Positions 8,479 through 17,100 of a stretch of DNA of 64,000 bases are shown here, piece by piece. The notes below the pieces were generated by a model that was not told the origin of the DNA, ran no database searches, and saw only the letters and a list, made by a program, of their open reading frames with translations. Origin of the DNA: Microbacterium sp. VKM Ac-2923 (GTDB taxonomy: Bacteria > Actinomycetota > Actinomycetes > Actinomycetales > Microbacteriaceae); the NCBI RefSeq assembly GCF_022815605.1, contig NZ_JALGRP010000012.1, positions 17,662 through 81,661 on the forward strand, in the 5' to 3' direction. Position numbers and translations under genes: made by a program. Position 1 is the stretch's first letter, and every line of letters begins with the position of its first letter.

Positions 8479-8488
8479 TGACAACTAA
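8479..8488 (-). promoter_or_regulatory. Candidate ROK operator (TTAGTTGTCA on minus strand)
   Basis: TGACAACTAA on the plus strand, 15 bp before the ROK gene start, is the near-match of the site at 5682-5691. It sits where an autoregulatory operator would be expected. Confidence 0.4.
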
Positions 8489-8503
8489 TGGTGTACTGAG
8501 GGC

Positions 8504-9694
8504 GTGAAGAGGATGACGACAGATTCCGTGCAGTCGGTCAACGGTGTGAGCCAGTTGTTCCAGCTGCTGCGAGACGGGGTCCCGCGCACGCGTGCGGAGC
8601 TGGCCAAGTCGACGGGGCTGGCGCGCTCCACCGTCGCCGTGCGCGTCGACGAGCTCATGCGCATGGGTCTCATCACCCCCGTTGCCGACGCCGTCTCGAC
8701 CGGCGGTCGCCCGCCGTCGCAGTTCGCGATCAACCCGGCCGCGAAGGTCGTCGTCGCCGTCGACCTCGGCGCCTCGCACGGCACGGTCGCCATCGCCGAT
8801 CTCACCGGGAAGGTGCTGACGGAGAAGACCGGCGAGATCGACATCGCCCTCGGTCCGGAGCCGGTGCTCTCCTGGCTCGTCGAGACGGCATCCGTCCTGC
8901 TCGCCGAGTCCGGGCGCTCGACCACCGACGTCGCGGCCATGGGCATCGGCGTCCCCGGACCTGTCGAGCACTCCACCGGTCAGCCGGTGAATCCCCCGAT
9001 CATGCCCGGCTGGGACCGCTTCGACATCCCCGGCTGGATCTACCGGCACATGCCGGTCCCCGTGCTCGTCGACAACGACGTCAACATCATGGCGCTCGGC
9101 GAGCGCAGCGTCGCCTGGCCCGCCGTCGAGCACTTCATGTTCGTCAAGGTCGCCACAGGTATCGGCACGGGCATCATCTCCGACGGCCGACTGCAGCGCG
9201 GAGCCCAGGGCATCGCCGGCGACATCGGTCACGTGCAGGTCGCGCGTGGCGCCGACATCCCGTGCCAGTGCGGCAACCGTGGATGCCTCGAGGCCCTGGC
9301 ATCCGGTCCCGCCATCGCCCGGGCGCTGCGCGCACAGGGCATCGAGGCGCACACCGGCTCCGACGTCGTCGATCTGGTCAAGCGCGGCAACATCGACGCC
9401 ATCCAGGCCGTCCGCCAGGCGGGCCGCGACATCGGCGAGGTGCTCACCACGTGCGTGAGCCTGATGAACCCGTCGGTCATCGCCATCGGCGGGTCGATGG
9501 CGCGGGTCGGAGAGCACCTGATCGCGGGCGTCCGCGAGGTCGTCTACACCCGCTCCACGCCGCTGGCCACCGAGTACCTCTCGATCGTGCAGTCCATGGC
9601 CGCCGAGAACGCCGCCGTGATCGGCGCGAGCATGCTCGCCGTCGAGCACGCCCTCGCCCCCGAGTCGCTGAACGCCGCATTCCTGCGGGCCTGA
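8504..9694 (+). CDS. ROK family transcriptional repressor
   Basis: A 396-residue regulator. GTG 8504 is chosen; ATG 8513 is an alternative with no better ribosome site. Residues ~10-65 form the winged helix-turn-helix (RAELAKSTGLARSTVAVRVDEL). The ROK sugar-kinase-like domain follows, with VVAVDLGASHGTVAIADLTG and GIGVPGPVEHSTG. The zinc motif CQCGNRGCLE is preceded by GDIGHVQV. ROK repressors next to ribose-type importers usually sense the transported sugar or its phosphate, so this is the likely local controller of the two divergent sugar operons. The ligand is unknown. Confidence 0.88.
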   Translation: MKRMTTDSVQSVNGVSQLFQLLRDGVPRTRAELAKSTGLARSTVAVRVDELMRMGLITPVADAVSTGGRPPSQFAINPAAKVVVAVDLGASHGTVAIADLTGKVLTEKTGEIDIALGPEPVLSWLVETASVLLAESGRSTTDVAAMGIGVPGPVEHSTGQPVNPPIMPGWDRFDIPGWIYRHMPVPVLVDNDVNIMALGERSVAWPAVEHFMFVKVATGIGTGIISDGRLQRGAQGIAGDIGHVQVARGADIPCQCGNRGCLEALASGPAIARALRAQGIEAHTGSDVVDLVKRGNIDAIQAVRQAGRDIGEVLTTCVSLMNPSVIAIGGSMARVGEHLIAGVREVVYTRSTPLATEYLSIVQSMAAENAAVIGASMLAVEHALAPESLNAAFLRA

Positions 9695-9710
9695 CGAGCT
9701 CGGCGCGTTG

Positions 9711-9862
9711 CGCGCCTGGCCGTGCGCGACGCCGGGTCGTTGTGGTGACACGCCGGTTGTCGCGCGCCTGGCCGTGCGCGACGTCGGGTCGTTGTGGTGA
9801 CACGCCGGTTGTCGCGCGCCTGGCCGTGCGCGACGCCGGGTCGTTGTGGTGACACGCCGATT
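9711..9862. repeat. 52-bp tandem repeat, about 2.9 copies
   Basis: Three tandem copies begin at 9711, 9763 and 9815 with a period of exactly 52 bp. Each contains CGCGCCTGGCCGTGCGCGAC and GTTGTGGTGACACGCC. The copies differ by single bases (GACGCC versus GACGTC). They lie directly after the ROK stop in the 694-bp convergent junction 9695-10388, which holds no recognisable gene. Apparent frames here are low-complexity artefacts. Confidence 0.9.
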
Positions 9863-10029
9863 CGGGATGCCGCCGGCCCGGCGTGTCGCGAATCGCCCCG
9901 CCGTCGTGCACCGCCCGCCGGTGTGCCCGCCGTCGTGCGCTTCGACGCTCGGGACAGGGGCTCGCGGCCGCTCGTGGGGGCAGAACTCCTGCGGATCGGG
10001 CATGGCTCGCCGCTCCGGGATGGGTCCCA

Positions 10030-10287
10030 CGACATAACGCAGGAATCGTGCGCGGGGCGGCGTGGTCTGCCGCGGATTCGTGCGGTGGGACGGCCGCTCG
10101 GCCGGGGTGTTCCTGCGTTGTGTCCGGGCGGGGGCTCGCCGCCGTTCGGTGGGCACGGCTCCTGCAGATCGGGCGTGGGATGCCGGTCCGGGGTGCGTCC
10201 CGCGACATGACGCAGGAGTTGTGTGCGGCAGGGCAGCCAGAACGCGTGTACGCGCCGCGTCCGCGACAGATCTCCTGCGTTGTGTCC
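10030..10287. repeat. GGACACAACGCAGGAG inverted-repeat family, locus 2 (four copies)
   Basis: In the same convergent junction four copies alternate in orientation: CGACATAACGCAGGAA (10030-10045), TTCCTGCGTTGTGTCC (10110-10125), CGACATGACGCAGGAG (10203-10218) and CTCCTGCGTTGTGTCC (10272-10287). The alternating layout and the pairing of a less conserved with a well conserved arm match locus 1 at 1829-2095. Confidence 0.85.
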
Positions 10288-10346
10288 GGGCGCGAACCGC
10301 CGCGCGAAACGCCCGTCGTGCCGGAGCACGACGAGCGGCGTAGATC

Positions 10347-10383
10347 GCTCGCGGCGCGGAGTGTCCCTCTCCGCGCCGCGAGC
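10347..10383 (-). terminator. Strong terminator hairpin after the DUF916 gene
   Basis: GCTCGCGGCGCGGAG (10347-10361) and CTCCGCGCCGCGAGC (10369-10383) form a perfect 15-bp stem with a 7-nt loop, 5 bp after the stop of the minus-strand gene. Confidence 0.85.
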
Positions 10384-10388
10384 GGGCT

Positions 10389-11660
10389 TCAGGGCGAGCG
10401 GAGTGCGGCCCGCTCGGTGTCGACGGCGTCCGCCGACGGATCCGCGACGGCCGCCGCCCCGGCGGGCACAGGCTCGCGCTCAGTACCGACGGCAGACGAC
10501 TCCGCCCGCGCCGCGGCCACCGCGGCGGCGAGCTCGCGGGCGTGGGCGGCCTTCCGGCGGCGTGCGGCGAGGATGCGCCAGGCGACGAACAGCGCGAGCA
10601 CGAGGAGGATAGCCAACGCCGTCCACGGCACCGCGGCCGTGGAAGCCGATGCCTCCGACATAAGCGGGTCCAGAGCCGAGGGCTCGGCGCCGGCCAGCGT
10701 GCGCGAGACCACCTGCGAGGTCGCCGTCACATCGGCCGACAGCAGGAGCAGGGGCACCACTCCCGCGACCTCGACGGTCCGCTGCAGGGTGCTCCCCGGC
10801 AGCAGCTCGGGGGCGTCATCGGCGGCGGATACGCGTGCCCATCCGAACGGGCCGCCCAGGGCGACCTCGACGTTCGGATCCAGGCGGGTGTTCCCGGTGT
10901 TGGTGAGGGAGTACGTGACGGTCGCCGAGCCCGACTCGACCGGGTTGGCGGTGCCGTGGTAGTCGACGACGACGTCGCCCACGGTCAGGGACGGCGCAAG
11001 GTCGCCCTGCACGCGCAGGTGCACGCGAGAGCCGAGGCGTCGCTCGGTGATGGTGCCGTTGTCGGCGGTGACGCGCATGGATGCCACGACGCCCGCGGCG
11101 TAATCACCCGGAGAGGCGTCGGCGGGCACGGTGACGGTGAAGGGGACCTCGGCGCTCGCGCCGCTGTCGAGGGTGAGCTCGGGGGACTCGATCGAGACCC
11201 AGCTGCCGAGATCGGTGGATGCCACGCCGCCAGCCAGGATGTCGAGGGAACCGTCCTCGGTGAGGAAGCCGTCTGCGGCGTACACCGAGAGCGTGATCGG
11301 CTGGGGGCTGCGGTTCGCGACGTAGAGCGCGTCACCGACCGTTCCCCCGGGTGCCAGGTCGTAGGCGTAGTTCGGCCGGTCGCGCCCTTGCGCGGTGTCG
11401 GCGGGTTTGACGCTCCACGTCACCGCGGTGTCGGCGGACGGAGCGGCACCCGCGGCGGAAGCGGCTGTGAAGGCGGCGAAGTCGGCGGTCGTGGCGGCGG
11501 CGGCAAAGCCGTGGGTCGACGCGGCGGCGGAGGGAGCGGCGCCCGAGACGACCGACGGAGCCGCCGCCGCAGATGCGGCGACGGGCGTTCCCAGCAGAAG
11601 GGCCGAGGCCGCGAGAAGGGAGAGGAGAAGACGGACGGGGGAGTTTTTCGCCTGGGACAT
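10389..11660 (-). CDS. DUF916 (WxL peptidoglycan-domain) surface protein with C-terminal membrane anchor
   Basis: A 423-residue exported protein. The start at 11660 (MSQAKNSPVRLLLSLLAAS) gives a classical signal peptide ending at ASA; the longer open frame upstream is not needed. After a low-complexity linker the DUF916-like domain starts near residue 85 (VTWSVKPADTAQGRDRPNYAY) and includes GGTVGDALYVANRS and GDYAAGVVASM. A second beta-sandwich follows (VDYHGTANPVESGSATVTYSLTNTGN with its N-terminal part). A single membrane helix is near residues 338-358, then a basic stop and a ~60-residue Ala-rich cytoplasmic tail. In Firmicutes this family is encoded beside WxL proteins and binds peptidoglycan or WxL partners. 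Here the neighbouring gene is also a WxL protein, so the pairing is conserved. Confidence 0.78.
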   Translation of the reverse strand: MSQAKNSPVRLLLSLLAASALLLGTPVAASAAAAPSVVSGAAPSAAASTHGFAAAATTADFAAFTAASAAGAAPSADTAVTWSVKPADTAQGRDRPNYAYDLAPGGTVGDALYVANRSPQPITLSVYAADGFLTEDGSLDILAGGVASTDLGSWVSIESPELTLDSGASAEVPFTVTVPADASPGDYAAGVVASMRVTADNGTITERRLGSRVHLRVQGDLAPSLTVGDVVVDYHGTANPVESGSATVTYSLTNTGNTRLDPNVEVALGGPFGWARVSAADDAPELLPGSTLQRTVEVAGVVPLLLLSADVTATSQVVSRTLAGAEPSALDPLMSEASASTAAVPWTALAILLVLALFVAWRILAARRRKAAHARELAAAVAAARAESSAVGTEREPVPAGAAAVADPSADAVDTERAALRSP

Positions 11661-11729
11661 GGGCGTGGCTTTCGGTGGGAGGGCGGTCCGCCGGGCCGCG
11701 CCGGGAGACGGCGCGATCGCAGCGAGAGG

Positions 11730-11772
11730 GTGCGTCGGGGCCGCGCTCAAGAGGAACGCAACCCCGACGCAC
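11730..11772 (-). terminator. Hairpin between the WxL gene and the DUF916 gene
   Basis: GTGCGTCGGGG (11730-11740) and CCCCGACGCAC (11762-11772) form an 11-bp perfect stem with a 21-nt loop just after the WxL protein stop. It may reduce read-through into the DUF916 gene. Confidence 0.5.
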
Positions 11773-11778
11773 AGGGGA

Positions 11779-13050
11779 TCAGCTGAGGGCGGTCAGCGTC
11801 ACGGTTGCGGTGTAGGTGCCGCGGGGGGTCTCGAGCGGGAGCTTGAGATCGAGGTCGGCGCCCACGAGCGAGCTGCCGCGTGCGTGGCCCTCGTTCGCCG
11901 AGGCGAGCGTGCGAGCGACCGACAGGCCCTCGCCCTCGTCGAAGCCCGAGGGAACGGGTGCACCGGCGACGGCGTCACCGCCGTTCTCGAGCACTTCGGG
12001 CGTCCAGCCGAGGTACTTGCTCGACACCTGCTCGCCACCGGCAGCGAAGTCCGACACCTGGGCGGTCAGCGACCACCCGGGGTTGCCGGCGCGGGTGTCC
12101 TGGATGCGGATCGGGATGATCTCGCCCTCGGCGTGGAAGTGGTCGAGCTCCTGCTCGGCCACCCCGAGGTCGACGAGGCGCGACGTGCCCTCGATCGACC
12201 ACGTCAGCTCGCCTGAACCCTGCGCGGGCACGGTCACGGCGATGGACTGGTCACCGGCGGGGGGCGCGGTGGGCGCCTCGCCGGTGTAGTCGCCCGTGGT
12301 CGAGCCGGCGCGTACGCCCGCGCCGAACGCGGCGGCGGGGGTGTTCCCGTCGAGCGCCACGGCGCCGTACACGGTGGTGTTCGCCACGCGCAGGTTGGCC
12401 GAGTTGCCCGTCAGCGACAGGCCGCCGCCGATCGAGTTGGCGAACGCGTCGCTGCCGCCGTCGGTGGTGGCGCCGATCAGCACGTCGCGCGAGCTGCCGC
12501 TCACGGTGACGTCGCCCTGGACGACCGCGCCCGTCATCGACACGCCCCAGTTGGAGCGGTCGATCGACACGTCGCCGCCGACCGAGCTGCGCACGAGGTC
12601 GACGTAGTTCGCCTGCTGCGTGAGCAGCGAGCCCGTGATCGCGCTGTCGACGATCTCGACATCGATGCCGCCGGCTTCCACGGATCCGCCGACGCGCAGG
12701 TCGTTGACGTAGAGGAAGCCCACTGTGGTGTCGGCCGAGTAGGCGCTGATGTCTCCCTCGACGCTGGTGCCGTCGAGCGAGACGCCGTAGGCGTCGGTGG
12801 CGATGACGTCTCCCGTGACGGTGACGGATGTGGCATCCAGCCATCCGCCTTCCTCCACGACGATGTCGCCCTCGACGGTCGCGCCGCCCAGCACGCAGTC
12901 GGCGCCGCTGGGGACGAGCAGATTGCCCGAGACGGTCTGGCTGCCCAGGTCGTCGGTGCAGGTGAGGTCGGCCGCGTACGCGGGGACGGCGACGACGCTG
13001 CCCCCGATGACGAGGAGGCCGACGGTGGTGAGTTTGGTGATCTTGTTCAT
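11779..13050 (-). CDS. WxL-domain cell-surface protein with beta-helical repeat region
   Basis: A 423-residue exported protein. The start at 13050 gives signal peptide MNKITKLTTVGLLVIGGS to AYA (cleavage near residue 27). Residues ~30-250 are a repetitive region of short hydrophobic turns (TVEGDIVV, SVEGDISAY, SVGGDVSID, VVQGDVTVSG), the pattern of a right-handed beta helix. The C-terminal domain (~265-423) carries the WxL motif as WSLTAQVSDF at residues 326-335 and ends GTYTATVTLTALS. In the usual family the second motif has Trp (TWTL); here it is replaced. WxL domains attach non-covalently to peptidoglycan. The gene lies between a Tat-exported TIM-barrel gene (17 bp upstream) and a DUF916 gene, so it probably acts on the cell surface with them. 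Confidence 0.75.
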   Translation of the reverse strand: MNKITKLTTVGLLVIGGSVVAVPAYAADLTCTDDLGSQTVSGNLLVPSGADCVLGGATVEGDIVVEEGGWLDATSVTVTGDVIATDAYGVSLDGTSVEGDISAYSADTTVGFLYVNDLRVGGSVEAGGIDVEIVDSAITGSLLTQQANYVDLVRSSVGGDVSIDRSNWGVSMTGAVVQGDVTVSGSSRDVLIGATTDGGSDAFANSIGGGLSLTGNSANLRVANTTVYGAVALDGNTPAAAFGAGVRAGSTTGDYTGEAPTAPPAGDQSIAVTVPAQGSGELTWSIEGTSRLVDLGVAEQELDHFHAEGEIIPIRIQDTRAGNPGWSLTAQVSDFAAGGEQVSSKYLGWTPEVLENGGDAVAGAPVPSGFDEGEGLSVARTLASANEGHARGSSLVGADLDLKLPLETPRGTYTATVTLTALS

Positions 13051-13067
13051 GTGATCTTCCTCGTCGC

Positions 13068-14096
13068 TCAGCCGCGCAGGGCTGCGATGTTGTCGTAGCT
13101 GCGGTCGGCGTTCGCCAGCGAGTTGCCGGGGTTGACCGGCACCGTGGAGGCGTTGTCCTGCTCGAACATGCCGAACCGCTGGCCGCGGTCGCGCAGCTGT
13201 GAGAGGAACGCCGTGTAGTCGATGTTCCCGGCGCCGAACTCGACGATGTCGTAGCCGTTGGGGCTGTTCGGGTTCAGCTTTCCGTCCTTGAGGTGCAGGA
13301 TCGGGAAGCGTCGCGGATCGCGCTTGATGTAGTCGATCGGCTCGAAGCCGGGGTAGAGGTGCTTTCCGACGTGCGCCCAGTAGACGTCCATCTCGAAGAA
13401 CACCGTCTCGGGGTTCAGGTGCTGCCAGTACAGGTCGTAGACGCGCTCCTGGGTGTCGGTGGTGTAGCCCCACTCCTGGGCGTGGTTGTGGAGGTAGAGC
13501 TTGATGCCCGCGGCGCGTCCCTTGTCGCCCATCTGGTTCCACGTGCCGATCGCCTGCATCCAGGCGTCCTTGGCGATGGGTCCGCCGTAGCCGCCGGCGA
13601 TGGGCCCGCCCTGGCCGAGGTGCGGCATCCCGAGGACGTTCGCGATCTCGAGCTGCTGGTCGATGTTGTTCGAGTTGAGGTTGACGTGGGCGCCGGTCGC
13701 GCGCAGGCCATTGTCGTCGAGCAGCTGACGGATCTGCTGCGGGGTGATCGCGCCGACCTGGCCCTGCGTGTATCCGGCGAACTCGATCTCCGAGTAGCCG
13801 ATGTTCGCGAGCTCTTCGAATACCGCGCGGAAGCCCAGCGAGCTGACCTTGTCGCGGACGGTGAACAGCTGGATGCCGATGCGGTTGACCGGCACGAGAC
13901 GCTTGCCGGCGCTGACCGGGGGAGCGGCTGCCGCGGCGCGGGCGCCGAAGGCGGTGGACGCGGAGGCCGCGGTGGGCATGGCGGCGGCGCCGATGCCGAC
14001 GGCGACGGATGACGCCGCCAGGGCCTTGAGCAGCGTGCGCCGGCTCATGGGCCGATCCGGCACCGTGGGGTGCGCGTGGTCGTGGTGGTGACTCAT
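13068..14096 (-). CDS. Tat-exported sugar phosphate isomerase/epimerase-like TIM-barrel protein
   Basis: A 342-residue protein. Start 14096 is set by AAGGAGAGTC before the ATG. The N-terminus has a His-rich leader (HHHDHAHP), then a twin-arginine signal SRRTLLKALAASS (residues 18-30) and an Ala-rich cleavage region. The mature protein begins VPVNRIGIQLFTVRDKV and contains GYSEIEFAGYTQGQVG, KLYLHNHAQEWGY, FEMDVYWAHVGK and FPILHLKDGKL, the metal-site strands of xylose-isomerase-like barrels. Folding inside and Tat export fit a metal enzyme. Its operon partner is a secreted PQQ-type sugar dehydrogenase, so an extracytoplasmic sugar oxidation/isomerisation pathway is plausible. Divergent tatA and tatB genes lie 4 kb away. 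Confidence 0.82.
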   Translation of the reverse strand: MSHHHDHAHPTVPDRPMSRRTLLKALAASSVAVGIGAAAMPTAASASTAFGARAAAAAPPVSAGKRLVPVNRIGIQLFTVRDKVSSLGFRAVFEELANIGYSEIEFAGYTQGQVGAITPQQIRQLLDDNGLRATGAHVNLNSNNIDQQLEIANVLGMPHLGQGGPIAGGYGGPIAKDAWMQAIGTWNQMGDKGRAAGIKLYLHNHAQEWGYTTDTQERVYDLYWQHLNPETVFFEMDVYWAHVGKHLYPGFEPIDYIKRDPRRFPILHLKDGKLNPNSPNGYDIVEFGAGNIDYTAFLSQLRDRGQRFGMFEQDNASTVPVNPGNSLANADRSYDNIAALRG

Positions 14097-14147
14097 GACT
14101 CTCCTTCGAGGTGGGTCCGCCCCGTTGCCGGGGACGGTGGAGGGGGT

Positions 14148-14178
14148 GGTGGGGGCCGCGCGGCGCGCGACCCCCACC
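14148..14178 (-). terminator. Hairpin after the secreted dehydrogenase gene
   Basis: GGTGGGGG (14148-14155) pairs with CCCCCACC (14171-14178) with a GC-rich 15-nt loop, 7 bp after the dehydrogenase stop and before the Tat-barrel gene. It may act as an attenuator rather than a full stop. Confidence 0.5.
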
Positions 14179-14184
14179 GGGGTA

Positions 14185-17100
14185 CTACTTCTGGACGGTC
14201 AGGCTGGTGCTGCCGCTGCTCTTCGCGATGCCCGTCGACCCGGTATAGGTGGCCTGCACCTGGTAGGCACCCACCGTGCTGAGCTTGGGCAGCGTCACCT
14301 GGACGGTGCCGTCTGCGCCGAGCGTTCCGGTGAGGGTGGCGACGACCGCGTTGTTGCGGCGGAGGGTCACCGTGGCATCCCCGGTCGGGACGATGCCCGT
14401 CGACGAGACCACCTGGACCGTGGCGACGGCCGCCACGGCGGGCTTGACCGGCGTGGGCGAGACGGCGACCGTGGTCGTCGAGCGCGCTTGCGACACGGTG
14501 AGGCGGGCGATACCGGCCGAGCTCTTGAAGGTCTCGTCGGCGCCGTAGGTGGCACGCAGGGTGTGCGTTCCGACCGGCAGGTCGGCGGGCAGGGCGATGA
14601 CGGCGTTGCCGTCGGCATCCAGCGTTCCGCGGGCGATCTCGTTCTCGCCGACCGTCAGCACGACCTCGCCCGTGGGTGCGCCGCCCTCGCCGCGCACCGC
14701 CACCGTCACGTCGCCGGGGGCGCCGTAGGTGACGCGCGGGGAGGCGAGCGTGACCATCGTCCGCGTGTCGACCGTCGGCTCGTTGGGAGCGTCGAGATCG
14801 ATCATGAACGACACCGAGCCCAGCTCCGACACGTTGCCGCCGGTGTCGGTGGCGCGGTAGCGGATGTCGTAGGTGCCCTTCTGGTCGAAGGTCACGCCGT
14901 ACTGCTGGTTGGCGGCGAGGTTCGTCCAGGTGGCGCCGTTGTCGCGCGAGTACTGGACGCTGGCGAGGGTGCCGTTGTCGGCGGCCTGCACCGAGAAGCG
15001 GACCGGCTCGTTGAACACGCCGCCGACACCCGTCGGGGTGGCGGGGGCCAGGGTGTGCGCGACCGTGGGAGGTGTGACGTCGCCCACGCCGTCGCCGACC
15101 ATGGTCAGCGAGTCGACGGCCAGTTCGTCGGCCGAGGTGACGTAGAGCGCGCCGGTGCCCTCGGGGGCGTCGAACGCGACCTGCACGTCCTTCCAGCCGT
15201 TGCCGCCGGGGATCTTCGCCGTGGCGAAGGGAGCGGCGTCGGCGGCGCCCCAGCGCAGCTGGACCTCGCCCGCGCCGGTGGCCCGCACGATCGCCCCGTC
15301 GATACCGGCGAAGTTCACCGGGTCGTAGGCGAGGAAGTCGCCCTGACCGAGTCCGCGGATGGCGTTGCCGCCCGAGGCGTCGGTGTCGGCGTAGGTGGCG
15401 ACACCCTGACGGCGGATGGCGTGCTCGGCCTGCTGCAGCTTCGGGTTCAGGCGAACGGTCGCCTCACCCGTGGCGGCCGGGAGACCGTTGGCGCCGCGGT
15501 CGGCGTAGGTCACCACGACCGCGCCGTAGAGCAGGGCACCGGGGCCGTGCTCGGGCGAGTTCGGGTCGGTGCGGAAGACGCCGGTGCAGCCGGTCCCCGA
15601 GACCTCGGGGTGAGCGTGCTCGTCGTGGCCGAGACCGTAGGTCCAGGTCACGCGGGCGCAGTCGGTGGCGGTCCCGTCTTCGGCATCCGAGGTCGTCACC
15701 TTGAACGGGATGGCCTGGCCCCAGTCGAAGAACGCGCCGTTACCGGGGAACTCCACCGTGACCTCGGGTGCCTGGTTGCCCACCGAGATGGTGCGCGAGG
15801 TCAGGCCGAAGCGTCCGCCCGCGTCGGTCACCCGCAGGCGCGCGGTGTAATTGCCGAGCTCCGTGTAGGTGTGCGAGGCGGTGACGCCGGTGGCGTCGAA
15901 GGTGCCGTTGCCGTCGAAGTCCCATTCGTAGGTGATCGCGTCACCGTCGGGATCGGTCGAGCCGGTCGCGTCGAACTGCACCGTCAGGGGAGCCTGCGAT
16001 GACGACGTCGGCGTGGCCGTGAAGCGGGCCTGGGGCGACTTGTTACCGGCGACGTAGTCGATGCGGTAGAGCCCGGCATCCGGGTTCGCGCGGAAGAAGC
16101 CGTCACCGTAGTCGAGCACGTACATCGAGCCGTCGGGCCCGATCTCCATGTCCATGGGGTTGTCGTGCGTCGGCTGACCGAGCGTGCTCAGTGCGGCGTT
16201 CGGCAGGAAGTCCTCGATGTCGGTTACCTCGAAGGCCTCCCAGTCGAGCGCGAAGGCGGCGATGTAGTCCTGTGAGAACTCACCCATGAAGGCCTTGCCG
16301 TCCCAGTGGCGGGGGAGCTTCGTGGTCGAGGGGTTGGCTTCGTCGTAGTGGTAGACGGGTCCGCCCATCGGACCCTGGCCGCTGCCGGCACCGAAGTTCA
16401 CCAGCTCGTCCCACGGCTGGTCGCCGGGGTTGTCGCCGTACCAGAGGGTCGCGGGCTGCGCGGGCGGCAGGTCGGTGAGACCGGTGTTCCAGCGCGACTC
16501 GTTCTTGAGGTTCTGCGGGTCGAAGAACGCGCCCGGCGTCGCCGTGGCGAAGTCCCAGTCGTTGTACGCCTGGTTGTCGGCGTGCACGTAGGGCCAGCCG
16601 GCGTTCTGCGGCTCGTCGAGGCTGATGGCGTTCCACTCCACCAGGCCCATCGGGCCGCGGCCCGCGGTCTGGGCGACGGCCTTCGTCGCGTCGGGGCCGT
16701 AGTCACCCCACGACAGAGAGTTGGTCTCGATGTCGACTTCGATGCGGAACGGGTTGCGCACGCCCATCACGAAGATCTCCGGGCGGGTGAGGTCGGTTCC
16801 GGGGGCGAACAGGTTGCCCTCGGGGATCGTGTACGTGCCGTCGTCCTCGACGTGGATGCGCAGGATCTTGCCGCGCAGGTCGTTGGTGTTGCCGGCGCCG
16901 CGGCGCGAGTCGAAGCCGGGGTTGAACCCGGGGGCGTCGTTGTTGGGGGCGAAGCCGTTGGCACCCGGAGTGGATGCCGGGGTGTTGTCACCCGTGCTCA
17001 GGTAGAGGTTGCCGTCGGCGTCGAACCCGATGTCGGCGCCCACGTGGCAGCACTGCCCGCGCTGGACCTCGACGTCGAGGATGGTCTGCTCGGTGGACAG

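Noticed and set aside
9711..9862. Possible CRISPR array in the 52-bp repeats
   Set aside because: The copies abut without unique spacers of constant length, the whole 52 bp is repeated, and no cas genes are present. The same applies to the 38-bp (31777-31905) and 57-bp (26023-26211) arrays.
9477..10329. Overlapping Arg/Thr-rich frames in the 9695-10388 gap
   Set aside because: They are translations of tandem repeats, with the same peptide appearing in more than one frame, and have no start signals or family similarity.
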